Assembly: GCF_030411995.1 (NCBI RefSeq)
Contig: NZ_JASNRC010000006.1
Coordinates: 1-64,000, forward strand
Source of the DNA: Massilia sp. YIM B02769
GTDB taxonomy: Bacteria; Pseudomonadota; Gammaproteobacteria; Burkholderiales; Burkholderiaceae_D
DNA: 64,000 nucleotides
Reading direction: 5' to 3'
Both the position numbers and the translations under genes were made by a program. Each line of letters opens with the position of its first letter. Position 1 is the first letter of the stretch. The notes beneath the pieces are model-generated. The model was not told where the DNA came from. It saw nothing but the letters and a program-made list of their open reading frames with translations, and did not search any database. Positions 55,208 to 63,676 of this stretch are shown here, piece by piece.

Positions 55208-57064
55208 TCAAGGCAGTTCGCACAGGCAGTGCGTGACCGCGGCGAACGGCTTCTTGCCATCGGCCAGTTCGTTCAGCCAGCCCAGGTCTTTCGCCACGCC
55301 GGCCACCGCGCCCGCCGGCACGGCGTCCGGCAGCATGCCCAGCTTGACCTGGATGTTGACGGCGGTCTGCGCCGAGGCGCCCATCATCTCCAGGAAGCGC
55401 TCGAACTTCGTGCCAGGACGCTCGACGTACGAAACGCGGAAGTCGTCGCCCAGCTTGGCGCGCTTGGCGGCCGAGCGCAGGGCGTCGCCGTAGCTGCCCA
55501 GGGTGTCGACCAGGCCGCGTTCCTTGGCCTGGGCGCCGGTCCAGACGCGGCCCTGCCCCACTTCGTCGATCTTCGCGGCGCTGGTCTTGCGCGCCACGGC
55601 GGCCTTGGTGGTGAACTCTTTATAGACGTTGTTGATGCTGTACTGGATCAGCTGGGTGAAGCGCGGGTCCATCGGGCGCAGCGGATTGTAGGCGTCGGCC
55701 AGCCAGGTGGTGGTGTAGCCGCCGGTGCGCACGCCCAGCTTGTCGGCCACCTTGTCGGCGGTCGGCAGGATCGCGAACACGCCGATCGAACCGGTGATGG
55801 TGGCCGGGTCGGCGATGACTTCGTCGGCCGCCATCGAGATCCAGTAGCCGCCGGATGCGGCGACGTTGCCCATCGAGACCACGACCGGCTTGCCGGCCGC
55901 GCGCGTCAGCTCCAGCTCGCGCCGGATCAGTTCCGAGGCGTAGGCGCTGCCGCCAGGCGAATCGACGCGCAGCACCACGGCCTTCACCTGGTCGTCCTCG
56001 CGCGCCTGGCGGATCTGGTTGGCGGTGGAGATGCCGCCGACCACGCCCGGGCCGCCATGGCCGTCGACGATCTCGCCTTCGGCCACGATCACGCCGACAG
56101 CGTCACCCAGCACCGGGCGCGGATTGCGGCCCAGGTAGTCATTGAACGAGACCTGGCGGAAGGAGTCGATCGAACTGTCGAAGGCGCCGCGCTTGATCAT
56201 CATGGCGCGCACTTCGTCCTTGGTCTTGATGCCGTCCACCAGCTTCTGGTTCAGGGCCACCTGGGCGGCGCTGCCGCCGGCCGCTTCCATCAATTGCGGC
56301 AGCTGGTCGATGCCGCGTGCGACCGAACCGGCCGCCAGCTTGCGGTTCTTCTCGACGGCGGCGGTGTAGTTGTTCCACAGGTCGCCGTACAGATAGGTGT
56401 CGGCTTCCAGCGCCGCCTGCGACGGTGCATTCGAGATGTACGGCTCGGCCGCGCTCTTGTAGGTGCCGACCTTGATCAGGTTGACCGTCACGCCCAGTTT
56501 GTCGAGGGCGTCGCGGTAGTAGTTGCGGTGGCGGCCGAAGCCCTCGATCATCACCATGCCCATCGGGTGCACGTAGACCTCGTTGGCGTGCGAGGCCAGC
56601 AGGTAGCGCTTCTGGTCGTACATCCCGCCCCAGGCCACCACGCGCTTGCCGGCCGCCTTGACGCGGTCGATGGCGGCGCCGATTTCGCGCAGCTGGGCCA
56701 GGCCGCCGCCGTCCATCTCGTCGAGCAGCAGCACCACGCTGGTGATGTTGTCGTCCTTGGCGGCCGCGTCGAGCACGGTCAGCAGGTCGCGCAGCTGGAT
56801 GGTGCGGCGGGTTTCGCCGCCGACGTTCGCCAGCAGGGCGTCGCCGAAGCTGCCGCTGTTCTGCTCGGCCAGGTCGCCGCGCAGCTCCAGCACCAGCGCC
56901 GTCTTGGCGACCAACGGCTTGGCGCCGCCGCTGAAGATGGCGATCAACAGCAGGACCACGATCAGCAGGAAGAACATGTTCAGCACGAACCGGCGCGTGG
57001 CGTCGAGGCCGCGCCAGAGCATGCCGATACCGCGGCGCAGGGAAGACAGGGGCTTGAAAGACAT
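55208..57064 (-). CDS. sppA: Signal peptide peptidase SppA (long, 67K type)
   Basis: A 618-residue membrane serine protease. A single helix near residues 28-46 anchors it, followed by two related ClpP-fold halves. The catalytic dyad of the long type is visible: Lys in KVGTYKSAAEPY in the first half and Ser in GNVAASGGYWISM in the second. SppA tetramers degrade cleaved signal peptides at the inner membrane. The length and architecture equal E. coli SppA. ATG at 57064 follows GGAG. It is followed by a strong terminator and stands alone. Confidence 0.94.
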   Translation of the reverse strand: MSFKPLSSLRRGIGMLWRGLDATRRFVLNMFFLLIVVLLLIAIFSGGAKPLVAKTALVLELRGDLAEQNSGSFGDALLANVGGETRRTIQLRDLLTVLDAAAKDDNITSVVLLLDEMDGGGLAQLREIGAAIDRVKAAGKRVVAWGGMYDQKRYLLASHANEVYVHPMGMVMIEGFGRHRNYYRDALDKLGVTVNLIKVGTYKSAAEPYISNAPSQAALEADTYLYGDLWNNYTAAVEKNRKLAAGSVARGIDQLPQLMEAAGGSAAQVALNQKLVDGIKTKDEVRAMMIKRGAFDSSIDSFRQVSFNDYLGRNPRPVLGDAVGVIVAEGEIVDGHGGPGVVGGISTANQIRQAREDDQVKAVVLRVDSPGGSAYASELIRRELELTRAAGKPVVVSMGNVAASGGYWISMAADEVIADPATITGSIGVFAILPTADKVADKLGVRTGGYTTTWLADAYNPLRPMDPRFTQLIQYSINNVYKEFTTKAAVARKTSAAKIDEVGQGRVWTGAQAKERGLVDTLGSYGDALRSAAKRAKLGDDFRVSYVERPGTKFERFLEMMGASAQTAVNIQVKLGMLPDAVPAGAVAGVAKDLGWLNELADGKKPFAAVTHCLCELP

Positions 57065-57117
57065 CGGAACTCCGCTAGTAGGGTTGGACGTGATGCAATT
57101 GGCTATGCTTTGGAACG

Positions 57118-58587
57118 CTAGGCCGCCAGCGCCGTCTTGTTCATCGTCTCTTTTTGCGAGATCGCGAACAAACCGGCGAATACGAGTATGCCATTCAGGA
57201 TCAACAGTTCAAGGCCCAGGCGATAATTGCCCAGTAGATACTGTTGATAGTGCTCAAGTAGCGCGCAAAGAATCGGTGCACCGATCGTCACGTAGGGAAC
57301 GAGGCGGTCGGTCAGCGTGCGGCGCGTGAGCATGCCGAAGGCGAACAGCCCGAGCAGCGGGCCATAGGTATAGGCCGCCAGCTTCAGGATGATCACGATC
57401 ATGCTCGGCTCGTCGATCCACTTGAAACCCATCACCAGCACCAGGAACAGCGCGGCGAAGCCGAGGTGGACGTGGCGGCGCAGCTGTTCCTGCTTCTCGA
57501 CGCTCAGGTCGGGGCGGCGCTTGATGCCGAGGATGTCGATGCAGAAGGTCGAGGTCAATGCGGTAATCGCCCCGTCGGCGCTCGGGAACAGGGCCGAGAC
57601 CAGCGCGATCAGGAAGATGATCTGCACCGCTGCCGGCAAGTGCCCCATCACCACGGCCGGGAAGATCTTGTCGCCGCCGGCCAGCACGCCGACGGTGGGC
57701 GCGTACAAATACAGCAGGCCGCCCAGGAACAGGAAGCTCGACAGCACGACCACCAGCACCGCGGTCAGGCTCAGCAGGTTCTTTTGCGAGTCCCTCAGGG
57801 TTTTCACGGAAATTGTTTTCTGCATCATTTCCTGGTCCATGCCGGTCATGGTCAGCACGATGAAGATGCCGGCGACGATCTGCTTCAGCCAGAAGTTGGG
57901 GCTGTCGAAATCGGTGGTGAAGATGCGCGCCAGGCCTTGCGACTGCATCGCGTCCAGGCTTTGCGTCACCGACATGCCCATCTGGTCGAGCAGGAACCAG
58001 ACGCAGGCGAACAGGCCGAACAGCATGCAGGTGGTCTGCAGGGTGTCGGTCCAGACGATGGTCTTCACGCCGCCCTGGTAGGTGTACATCAGGATCATGC
58101 CGAGGATCACCAGCGTGGTCAGCCAGAACGGAATGCCCAGGCTGTCGAGGATGATGGCTTGCAGGATGTTCACCACCAGATACAGTCGCGCGGTCGAACC
58201 CAGCAGGCGCGAGATGATGAAGAAGCCCGCTCCGCTCTGGTAGGCGCGGCGGCCCAGGCGTACGTCCAGATAATGATAAATTGACGTGAGTTTCAGGCGG
58301 TAATAGAGCGGGAGCAGGATGTAGGCGACGGCGATGTAGCCGATCACATAGCCGATCAGGATCTGGCCATAGCCGAAGGCATCCTTGCCGACCGCGCCCG
58401 GCACGCTGATGAAGGTGGCGCCGGACAGCGTGGTGCCGACCATGCCGAAGGCGACCAGCATCCAGTTGCTGCTTTTGTTACCGATGAAGAAGCTGTCGTT
58501 GTTGGCGTTGCGGGAGGTCGCCCAGGCGACGCCGAGCAGGAGCGCGAAGTAGCCGATCAGGATGCAGAACAGTAGAGCCGGTGACAT
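57118..58587 (-). CDS. Sodium:solute symporter (SSS family)
   Basis: A 489-residue inner-membrane transporter with about thirteen helices. The start is taken as ATG 58587 (MSPALLFCILIGYFALLLGVAW); an upstream TTG is open but less likely. Visible family marks are GTTLSGATFISVPGAVG (Na+ site on helix 1), YRLKLTSIYHYLDVRLG, YQGGVKTIVWTDTLQTTCML (helix 5-6) and LVSALFPSADGAITALTSTFCIDI (helix 8, Na+ site Ser/Thr). Substrate is unknown; the branch holds sugar, proline and monocarboxylate carriers. The promoter lies next to a family A repeat. Confidence 0.9.
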   Translation of the reverse strand: MSPALLFCILIGYFALLLGVAWATSRNANNDSFFIGNKSSNWMLVAFGMVGTTLSGATFISVPGAVGKDAFGYGQILIGYVIGYIAVAYILLPLYYRLKLTSIYHYLDVRLGRRAYQSGAGFFIISRLLGSTARLYLVVNILQAIILDSLGIPFWLTTLVILGMILMYTYQGGVKTIVWTDTLQTTCMLFGLFACVWFLLDQMGMSVTQSLDAMQSQGLARIFTTDFDSPNFWLKQIVAGIFIVLTMTGMDQEMMQKTISVKTLRDSQKNLLSLTAVLVVVLSSFLFLGGLLYLYAPTVGVLAGGDKIFPAVVMGHLPAAVQIIFLIALVSALFPSADGAITALTSTFCIDILGIKRRPDLSVEKQEQLRRHVHLGFAALFLVLVMGFKWIDEPSMIVIILKLAAYTYGPLLGLFAFGMLTRRTLTDRLVPYVTIGAPILCALLEHYQQYLLGNYRLGLELLILNGILVFAGLFAISQKETMNKTALAA

Positions 58588-58698
58588 GTAAATCCGAGGT
58601 GTTGTCGTTTCGCCCAGCAATATACACCCAGAACAGTCGGCCGGTCACCCTGGAATTGATGGTCGTTTTCGGGCCGCGGCGGTCGATCACCGGTTTTT

Positions 58699-58832
58699 CG
58701 TAGGGTGGGCTCTCGAGTCCACCTGGTACCGCGCGCGATTGATCGATCAGCTCGCAACGATCGATGCCGCGTGCATGCAAATGGTGATACCGCGTGGGCA
58801 GAAGTGCCCCGCGCGGCGCGGCCCACCCTACG
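58699..58832. repeat. Family A palindromic repeat, copy 4 (degenerate)
   Basis: CGTAGGGTGGGCTCTCGAGT starts the element and GCGCGGCCCACCCTACG ends it, with about 85 bases between. The inner parts of the arms have diverged (left core CTCTCGAG, right core GCGCGGCGCGGC), unlike the matched cores of copies 1-3. It ends four bases before the stop codon of the small secreted-protein gene at 58836. Confidence 0.75.
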
Positions 58833-58835
58833 TCA

Positions 58836-59270
58836 TCACGCCTCTTCGCCCTCGACCCGCTCGAACGGCCCGATACACGCCTCCATCGACTCGTCCGTAC
58901 ACATCAGGAACAAGCCGCCCGAGGGATGGAAGCGCACGAAATTGGTCGCCTGCGCGCCGACCTTCATGATCTCGCCGGAACAATCCTTCTTGCCGTTGTC
59001 CTTCACGATGCGGTCTTCGAGTTTGTAGAAGCCCTTTTCGCTGGGCTTGTCGGGAATGCGGTATTCGCTTTCCGACACTTCCTCGGCGCTGGTGACGAGC
59101 GTAGTGCCGTCGCCGCGGAAGCGGTAGGTTTCGGAGCAGCGCAGGGAAGGCAGCGAGAGCTTCCAGATGCCGAGGATGGGGTGGGATGGCGCCGGCGCGG
59201 GCGGCGCGCTGGATGCAACAGGGGCGGCGGCAAGAAGAAGGAGCGTCGACAATCCGGCAAGGACACGCAT
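58836..59270 (-). CDS. Small secreted protein of unknown function
   Basis: A 144-residue protein with a signal peptide (VLAGLSTLLLLAAAPVASSA). The mature domain reads ILGIWKLSLPSLRCSETYRFRGDGTTLVTSAEEVSESEYRIPD, with repeated short beta strands and four cysteines that may form disulfides; it looks like a small lipocalin-type or META-like barrel. No confident family. It is in the same direction as the NYN gene upstream but 115 bp apart. Confidence 0.75.
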   Translation of the reverse strand: MRVLAGLSTLLLLAAAPVASSAPPAPAPSHPILGIWKLSLPSLRCSETYRFRGDGTTLVTSAEEVSESEYRIPDKPSEKGFYKLEDRIVKDNGKKDCSGEIMKVGAQATNFVRFHPSGGLFLMCTDESMEACIGPFERVEGEEA

Positions 59271-59385
59271 GGCATTTCACCTCGTGCGAACAGGTTGGAC
59301 CGCAGCACGCGCGCCGGGTTGCCCCGGCGGCGTGGACCGTGCTGTGGCCGCGCCCTGCCCTGCGCCCGTCGGCGCCGGCCCGGAC

Positions 59386-60927
59386 TCAGGCGCCTTCGGC
59401 CTTCGGCTTGGCCGGACGGCGGCTGCGCGCGGCCGGCTTGCGGGCCGGGGCCTTGTGCGCGGGCTTGGCCGACTTCTTGCGCGCGGGCTTGGCGCTGTCG
59501 GCCGCCCCCTCGCCCGCCTCCGCTTCCACAGCATGGTCTTCATTCTCGCCGATCGCGCGATTTGCTGCTTCCGGCAAGAGTGCGCCCAGTGCTTCGGCGG
59601 CGGCGCCTTCGGCTGGAGGCAGGTCGGCAGGCGCTGGAGCGGCATCCTGGGCGACGCCGACCGGCGCCAGTTCGGCTGCGGCGGCATCGCCTTCGGCGCC
59701 GGCAGCGGCCTTTTTGGCGGCCGGCTTGCGCGGCGTGCGGCGGCGTTCCTTGAGCGGCTTGGCGGGGGCTTCCTCGGCAACCGGCGCGGCTTCGGCTTCG
59801 GCTTCGGGTGCGGCAGCGACAGCTTCCGCAGCAGCATCGGCCGCGGCCTCGGCGGCAAGCGGTTCGGCCGACGCGGCCTCAGGCCATGCCTGCGCGCCCG
59901 CTTCCAGCTGGCCGAGTTCGTCCGGGGTCACGGCCACCACAGGCACCTCGTTGCGCGACGAACCCTTGCGGCCACGGCCGCCACGGCGGCGGCCTTCGCC
60001 ACGGGTTTCTTCCGCTGCCGGGGCAGGTGCCGATGCAAGTGTCTCGCCGGCCTGCGCGGACAGGTCGAGCGCCGCCGCTTCGGCCGCAGGCGCCGCTTCC
60101 GCCGGTGCAGCCGCGCTGCTGCGGTAGACATAGGTCCCCGACTTTTCGTCGCGGCCGAATTCGAACAGGCCGCGCATCTGGGCTTCTTCCAGCAGGTTGC
60201 CGAAGGTGCGGAAACCGTAATACACCTCGGAAAATTCCGGACGGCGGCGCTTCAGGGTGTCCTTCAGCAGCGAAGCCCAGATCTTGCCGGTGTCGCCGCG
60301 TTCGGACACCAGGGCGTCGAAGGTCTCGACCACCATTTCCAGGGCCTGCGTCTTGCGCGCCTCGAGTTCTTCCTTGCGCTTGTCGTCGCTCGGGCGCTTC
60401 GATTGCGGCTGGGCCTTGCGTTCGTCACGTTTTGCAGCGGCGCGGCGCACTTCGCGCACCAGGTCGTCGTAGAAGATGAATTCGTCGCAGTTGGCCACCA
60501 GCAGGTCGGAGGTCGACTGCTTCACGCCCACGCCGATCACCTGCTTGGCGTTTTCGCGCAGTTTCGAGACCAGCGGCGAAAAGTCGGAGTCGCCGCTGAT
60601 GATGACGAAGGTGTTCACGTGCGACTTGGTGTAGCAGAGGTCGAGGGCGTCGACCACCAGGCGAATGTCGGCCGAATTCTTGCCGGACTGGCGCACGTGC
60701 GGGATCTCGATCAGCTCGAAGTTCGCTTCGTGCATGGTCGACTTGAAGCCCTTGTAGCGGTCCCAGTCGCAATAGGCTTTCTTGACCACGATGCTGCCCT
60801 TCAGGAGCAGGCGCTCGAGGACAGGCTTGATATCGAATTTCTCGTAGTTCGCATCGCGCACGCCGAGAGCGACGTTCTCGAAGTCGCAGAACACGGCCAT
60901 GCTGATGTTGTCGGAAGATGAAGCCAT
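59386..60927 (-). CDS. NYN-domain (LabA-like) protein with LOTUS-like domain and Ala/Pro/Lys tail
   Basis: A 513-residue protein. The NYN domain (about 8-150) has the acidic metal residues of PIN-like nucleases: Asp15 in FCDFEN, Asp in NSADIRLVVDALDL and Asp113/115 in ISGDSDFSPLV. A second folded domain (about 190-270; ALEMVVETFDALVSERGDTGKIWASLLKDTLKRRRPEFSE) matches the OST-HTH/LOTUS winged helix, an RNA-binding unit. The remaining 240 residues are low-complexity: Ala/Glu-rich with Lys/Arg/Pro patches (KPAAKKAAAG, ARKKSAKPAHKAPARK). The frame is open along the whole length and runs with the two conserved domains, so it is coding. RNA processing is the likely role. It is monocistronic. Confidence 0.88.
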   Translation of the reverse strand: MASSSDNISMAVFCDFENVALGVRDANYEKFDIKPVLERLLLKGSIVVKKAYCDWDRYKGFKSTMHEANFELIEIPHVRQSGKNSADIRLVVDALDLCYTKSHVNTFVIISGDSDFSPLVSKLRENAKQVIGVGVKQSTSDLLVANCDEFIFYDDLVREVRRAAAKRDERKAQPQSKRPSDDKRKEELEARKTQALEMVVETFDALVSERGDTGKIWASLLKDTLKRRRPEFSEVYYGFRTFGNLLEEAQMRGLFEFGRDEKSGTYVYRSSAAAPAEAAPAAEAAALDLSAQAGETLASAPAPAAEETRGEGRRRGGRGRKGSSRNEVPVVAVTPDELGQLEAGAQAWPEAASAEPLAAEAAADAAAEAVAAAPEAEAEAAPVAEEAPAKPLKERRRTPRKPAAKKAAAGAEGDAAAAELAPVGVAQDAAPAPADLPPAEGAAAEALGALLPEAANRAIGENEDHAVEAEAGEGAADSAKPARKKSAKPAHKAPARKPAARSRRPAKPKAEGA

Positions 60928-61226
60928 GAATTGTTGATTTCTAAAAATTAATGATTAGCTTCGCGGATTATACGCACAACAAGCCCGCTTTCCGCACGCA
61001 TGTCAAACCAGCCGCGTCCGCAAATATTTTCCGGGGTTTAACGAAAATTTCACATCCATCCCGCTACACTCGCCGTCGAGCAGGAATTCCACTCGTCATA
61101 CAACCTTCGATCCGAGTCCGCATGAACCAGCCGCAGTACCTCGTCCGCCCTCCCGCCGTCGCCGCCAGCCGCACGCAATCGTGCCTGCGCATGCCGGCCT
61201 GATCCCGCCTTCGCGCTGCCACCACC
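60928..61226. other. 299-bp divergent gap between NYN and membrane-enzyme genes
   Basis: A+T-rich near the NYN start (TAAAAATTAATGATTAGC), becoming G+C-rich toward 61226. It holds a perfect TATAAT on the minus strand (60967-60972) for the NYN gene. A 26-codon frame at 61122-61202 (MNQPQYLVRPPAV...) has no ribosome-binding site and is not called. Nothing else recognisable. Confidence 0.5.
60967..60972 (-). promoter_or_regulatory. -10 box for the NYN gene
   Basis: TATAAT on the minus strand (ATTATA as given) lies 40 bases before the ATG, consistent with a leader of about 33 bases. The -35 position (near 60990) is a weak GGAAAG; a TTGACA further up is too distant. Confidence 0.45.
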
Positions 61227-62879
61227 ATGCCGTTCCGCGTCGATGAACGCGCCTCGCGCGCGCCCCTGCCCCTGCGCCTGCGCCAGGCCTTGTCCCTGGT
61301 CCTGCCCCTGCTGCTGCCCTTCCTGGCCGTGCTGGCCGCGATCAACGCCGGCCACGCCGGCACCCGCGCACTGCAAATGCTGGTGCTGGCCCTGCCGGGC
61401 CTGTTCTGGCTCTGGTGGCCGATGCGCACCGCGGGCCGGCGCCGGCTCCAGGGCTGGCTCTGCCTGCTCATGGGCCTGGCCTTCGTGCTCGACGGCGCCG
61501 TCCGCGCCTTCCTGCTCTCGACCTACGATGCCTTGCCGGACAGCGCGATGGTGCTGAGCGCCGTGGCCAACACCACGCGCGCCGAATCGCAGGAGTTCGC
61601 CAGCATGTACTGGCGCGACATGCTCGAATGGTCGCTGTTCGCCCTGCTCTGTGCAGGCGTGCTGGCCTGGGGCATGCGTCTCTGGTGGCGCAAGCCGCCG
61701 CGCCTGCCCGAGCCGCGCGGCTGGCGCATCGCGCTGGCGGTCCCGGTGCTGGCCCTGATCCTGGGTTCGCTGGTGAGCAGCCCCTGGCGCCGCCACCATC
61801 CGGCGCTGTTCTGGCCGCACTGGGTCCAGGCCATCGGCGACCTGCACCACCAGTGGGGCGAGCTGGAAGGCCAGCGCCAGCGCCTGCTGGCGGCGGCGCG
61901 GCGCCTGGCGCCGACCCTGGCCGAGGACAGCCCGGACACCCTGGTGCTGGTCATCAGCGAAAGCCTGAACCGCAACAACATGAGCAGCTACGGCTACGCC
62001 CGCCCGACCTCGCCGAAGCTGTTCGCGCGCCAGCGCGAGCTGGGCGAGCGCATGGAAGTGTTCCGCCATGCGTGGTCGGTGAACGCCACCACCGTGCCGG
62101 CCCTGCGCAACTTCTTCTACTTCGGCACGCCCGAGACCAAGGAGCGCGGGCACCTGCTGGCGCTGGCGCGCGCGGCCGGCTACCGCACCTGGTGGATCAC
62201 CAACCAGGACGACCTCGCCATCGAGCAGGAACATGCGCGCCTGGCCAACACCGTCGAGGCATTGAACCGCAAGCCGGGACGCGGCGCCGAAGCGCTCGAC
62301 GAACACGTGCTGCCGGTGCTGCGCAGCGCGCTGGCGGACCCGGCGCCGCGCAAGCTGATCGTGATCCACATGCTGGGCCTGCACCCGAACTACGCGTCGC
62401 GCCACCCGGCCAGCGTCCAGCCCTTCCTCGACGCCGCCGACGGCGTCGATGCCCGCCTGCGCCACGACGGCCGCCCGGCCTGGCTGCGCGCCAAGCGCAA
62501 CGAGTACGACTCCGCGCTGCGCTACCACGACCAGACCGTGGCGGCCACGCTCGACCTGAGCCGCCACGCGCCGGGCAGGCAGACCTGGGTCTACCTGTCG
62601 GACCACGGCCAGGAAGTCGGCCACACGACCGACCGCGCCGGCCATAGCCCGAGCACGCCCGACGGCTACCGGATTCCGCTGATGGTGTGGAGCTCCTACC
62701 AGGACACGGCGCCGGGATCGGCCCTGAGCCTGCCGGTGCGCGGCGACTGGCTGGCCTACAGCCTCACCAACCTGCTCGGCATCGAGTGGAAAGGCGACCT
62801 GCCGGGCCAGGACGTGTTCGACCCGCGCTACCGCTGGCAGCCGCCGCGGCTGCCGGTGCGGATCGACTTCAACTCTTAA
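61227..62879 (+). CDS. Membrane phosphoethanolamine transferase-like enzyme (CptA/EptA type)
   Basis: A 550-residue enzyme with four or five N-terminal transmembrane helices (about 20-190) and a periplasmic alkaline-phosphatase-fold domain (about 230-540). The motif around the nucleophile reads VISESLNRNNMSSYGYARPTS, which aligns with the VIGEST..GRMSLYGY region of CptA; the Ser of ES would be the nucleophile in place of the Thr of EptA/MCR. Metal ligands lie in YLSDHGQEVGH and IHMLGLHPNY. Such enzymes put phosphoethanolamine on lipid A, LPS core or glycans. No lpx or LPS gene is near. Its stop overlaps the DUF1810 stop by 4 bp on the other strand. Confidence 0.85.
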   Translation: MPFRVDERASRAPLPLRLRQALSLVLPLLLPFLAVLAAINAGHAGTRALQMLVLALPGLFWLWWPMRTAGRRRLQGWLCLLMGLAFVLDGAVRAFLLSTYDALPDSAMVLSAVANTTRAESQEFASMYWRDMLEWSLFALLCAGVLAWGMRLWWRKPPRLPEPRGWRIALAVPVLALILGSLVSSPWRRHHPALFWPHWVQAIGDLHHQWGELEGQRQRLLAAARRLAPTLAEDSPDTLVLVISESLNRNNMSSYGYARPTSPKLFARQRELGERMEVFRHAWSVNATTVPALRNFFYFGTPETKERGHLLALARAAGYRTWWITNQDDLAIEQEHARLANTVEALNRKPGRGAEALDEHVLPVLRSALADPAPRKLIVIHMLGLHPNYASRHPASVQPFLDAADGVDARLRHDGRPAWLRAKRNEYDSALRYHDQTVAATLDLSRHAPGRQTWVYLSDHGQEVGHTTDRAGHSPSTPDGYRIPLMVWSSYQDTAPGSALSLPVRGDWLAYSLTNLLGIEWKGDLPGQDVFDPRYRWQPPRLPVRIDFNS

Positions 62880-63295
62880 ACGCGCGCCATCGTCGCCGGA
62901 TCGGCTTCGCCATCGAAGAAGATGTCGAGGCAGGTCTGGAACACGGCTTCGTCGGGCGCGACGTCGGCGAACAGCGTCATCGAGGAATGGAACTTGCGGT
63001 CGTCCGGGCTGCCGAAGATCGCGCCGATCTCGCGGTCGGCATGGGTGGCGACCAGGCGCGCGCATTCGCGCAGGCGCGGCCCCAGCACCGGGTGGGCCAG
63101 GTAGGCGGCGGCTTCGTCTTCCGAGCCGATCGCATACCTGCGCGTCATCTCGCTGCTGCCCAGCCCCTCGATCTGCGGGAAGATGAACCACATCCAATGC
63201 GTGTGCTTGTGGCCGGTGCGCAGTTCGGCCAGCACGTCGGAATAGACCGGGTCTTGCGCGGCAACGAAACGGTCGAGGTTGAAATCGGTATCCAT
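62876..63295 (-). CDS. DUF1810 family protein
   Basis: A 139-residue protein of the DUF1810 family: NLDRFVAAQDPVYSDVLAELRTGHKHTHWMWFIFPQIEGLGSSEMTRRYAI and HPVLGPRLRECARLV are its signature stretches. The family is all-helical, resembles a calpastatin-like domain in some annotations and has no known role; it is widespread in bacteria and fungi. It is convergent with, and overlaps, the membrane transferase gene, and divergent from the DUF3820 gene. Confidence 0.92.
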   Translation of the reverse strand: MDTDFNLDRFVAAQDPVYSDVLAELRTGHKHTHWMWFIFPQIEGLGSSEMTRRYAIGSEDEAAAYLAHPVLGPRLRECARLVATHADREIGAIFGSPDDRKFHSSMTLFADVAPDEAVFQTCLDIFFDGEADPATMARV

Positions 63296-63356
63296 GGCAG
63301 TCTCCCAGTAGTTTTAATGCTACATCTTCTGAAAGATTTGCTAAAGTCCCGCCACG

Positions 63357-63578
63357 ATGAAACCCGAACACCTGTCCGTGCTGCTGACCCGCGAGATGCC
63401 CTACGGTAAATACGAAGGCCGCAAGATCGCCGACCTGCCCGGCCACTACCTCGGCTGGTTCGCGCGCGAGGGCTTTCCGCGCGGCGAACTGGGCGAACTG
63501 CTGGCCCTGATGTACGAGCTCGACCATAACGACCTGCGCGGGCTGCTCGATCCGCTGCGCCAGGGCCGGCGCACCTGA
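63357..63578 (+). CDS. DUF3820 family small protein
   Basis: A 73-residue protein. MPYGKYEGRKIADLPGHYLGWFAREGFPRGELGELLALMYELDHNDLRGLL is the DUF3820 (putative quorum-sensing-regulated factor-type) pattern, with the tight turn PYGKYEGRKI. Such domains also occur fused to exonucleases, where they may bind nucleic acid. It sits between DUF1810 and a response regulator and has its own short upstream gap. Confidence 0.88.
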   Translation: MKPEHLSVLLTREMPYGKYEGRKIADLPGHYLGWFAREGFPRGELGELLALMYELDHNDLRGLLDPLRQGRRT

Positions 63579-63641
63579 CCTATAGTCATGCGCTAGCGTC
63601 AGGCCCGGCTCAGGCGTGTACCGACACCGTACGCGCTTCGT

Positions 63642-63647
63642 TATAAT
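63642..63647 (+). promoter_or_regulatory. -10 box for the response regulator at 63677
   Basis: A perfect TATAAT lies 29 bases before the ATG, giving a short leader. A -35-like CCGACA at 63621-63626 is 15 bp upstream, slightly short of ideal spacing. Confidence 0.55.
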
Positions 63648-63676
63648 TGCTCCTGCTTAATGCTTTCCGAAACCGT

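Noticed and set aside
61122..61202. A 26-codon frame starting MNQPQYLVRPPAV before the membrane transferase gene.
   Set aside because: It has no ribosome-binding site and no sign of conservation visible in one sequence.
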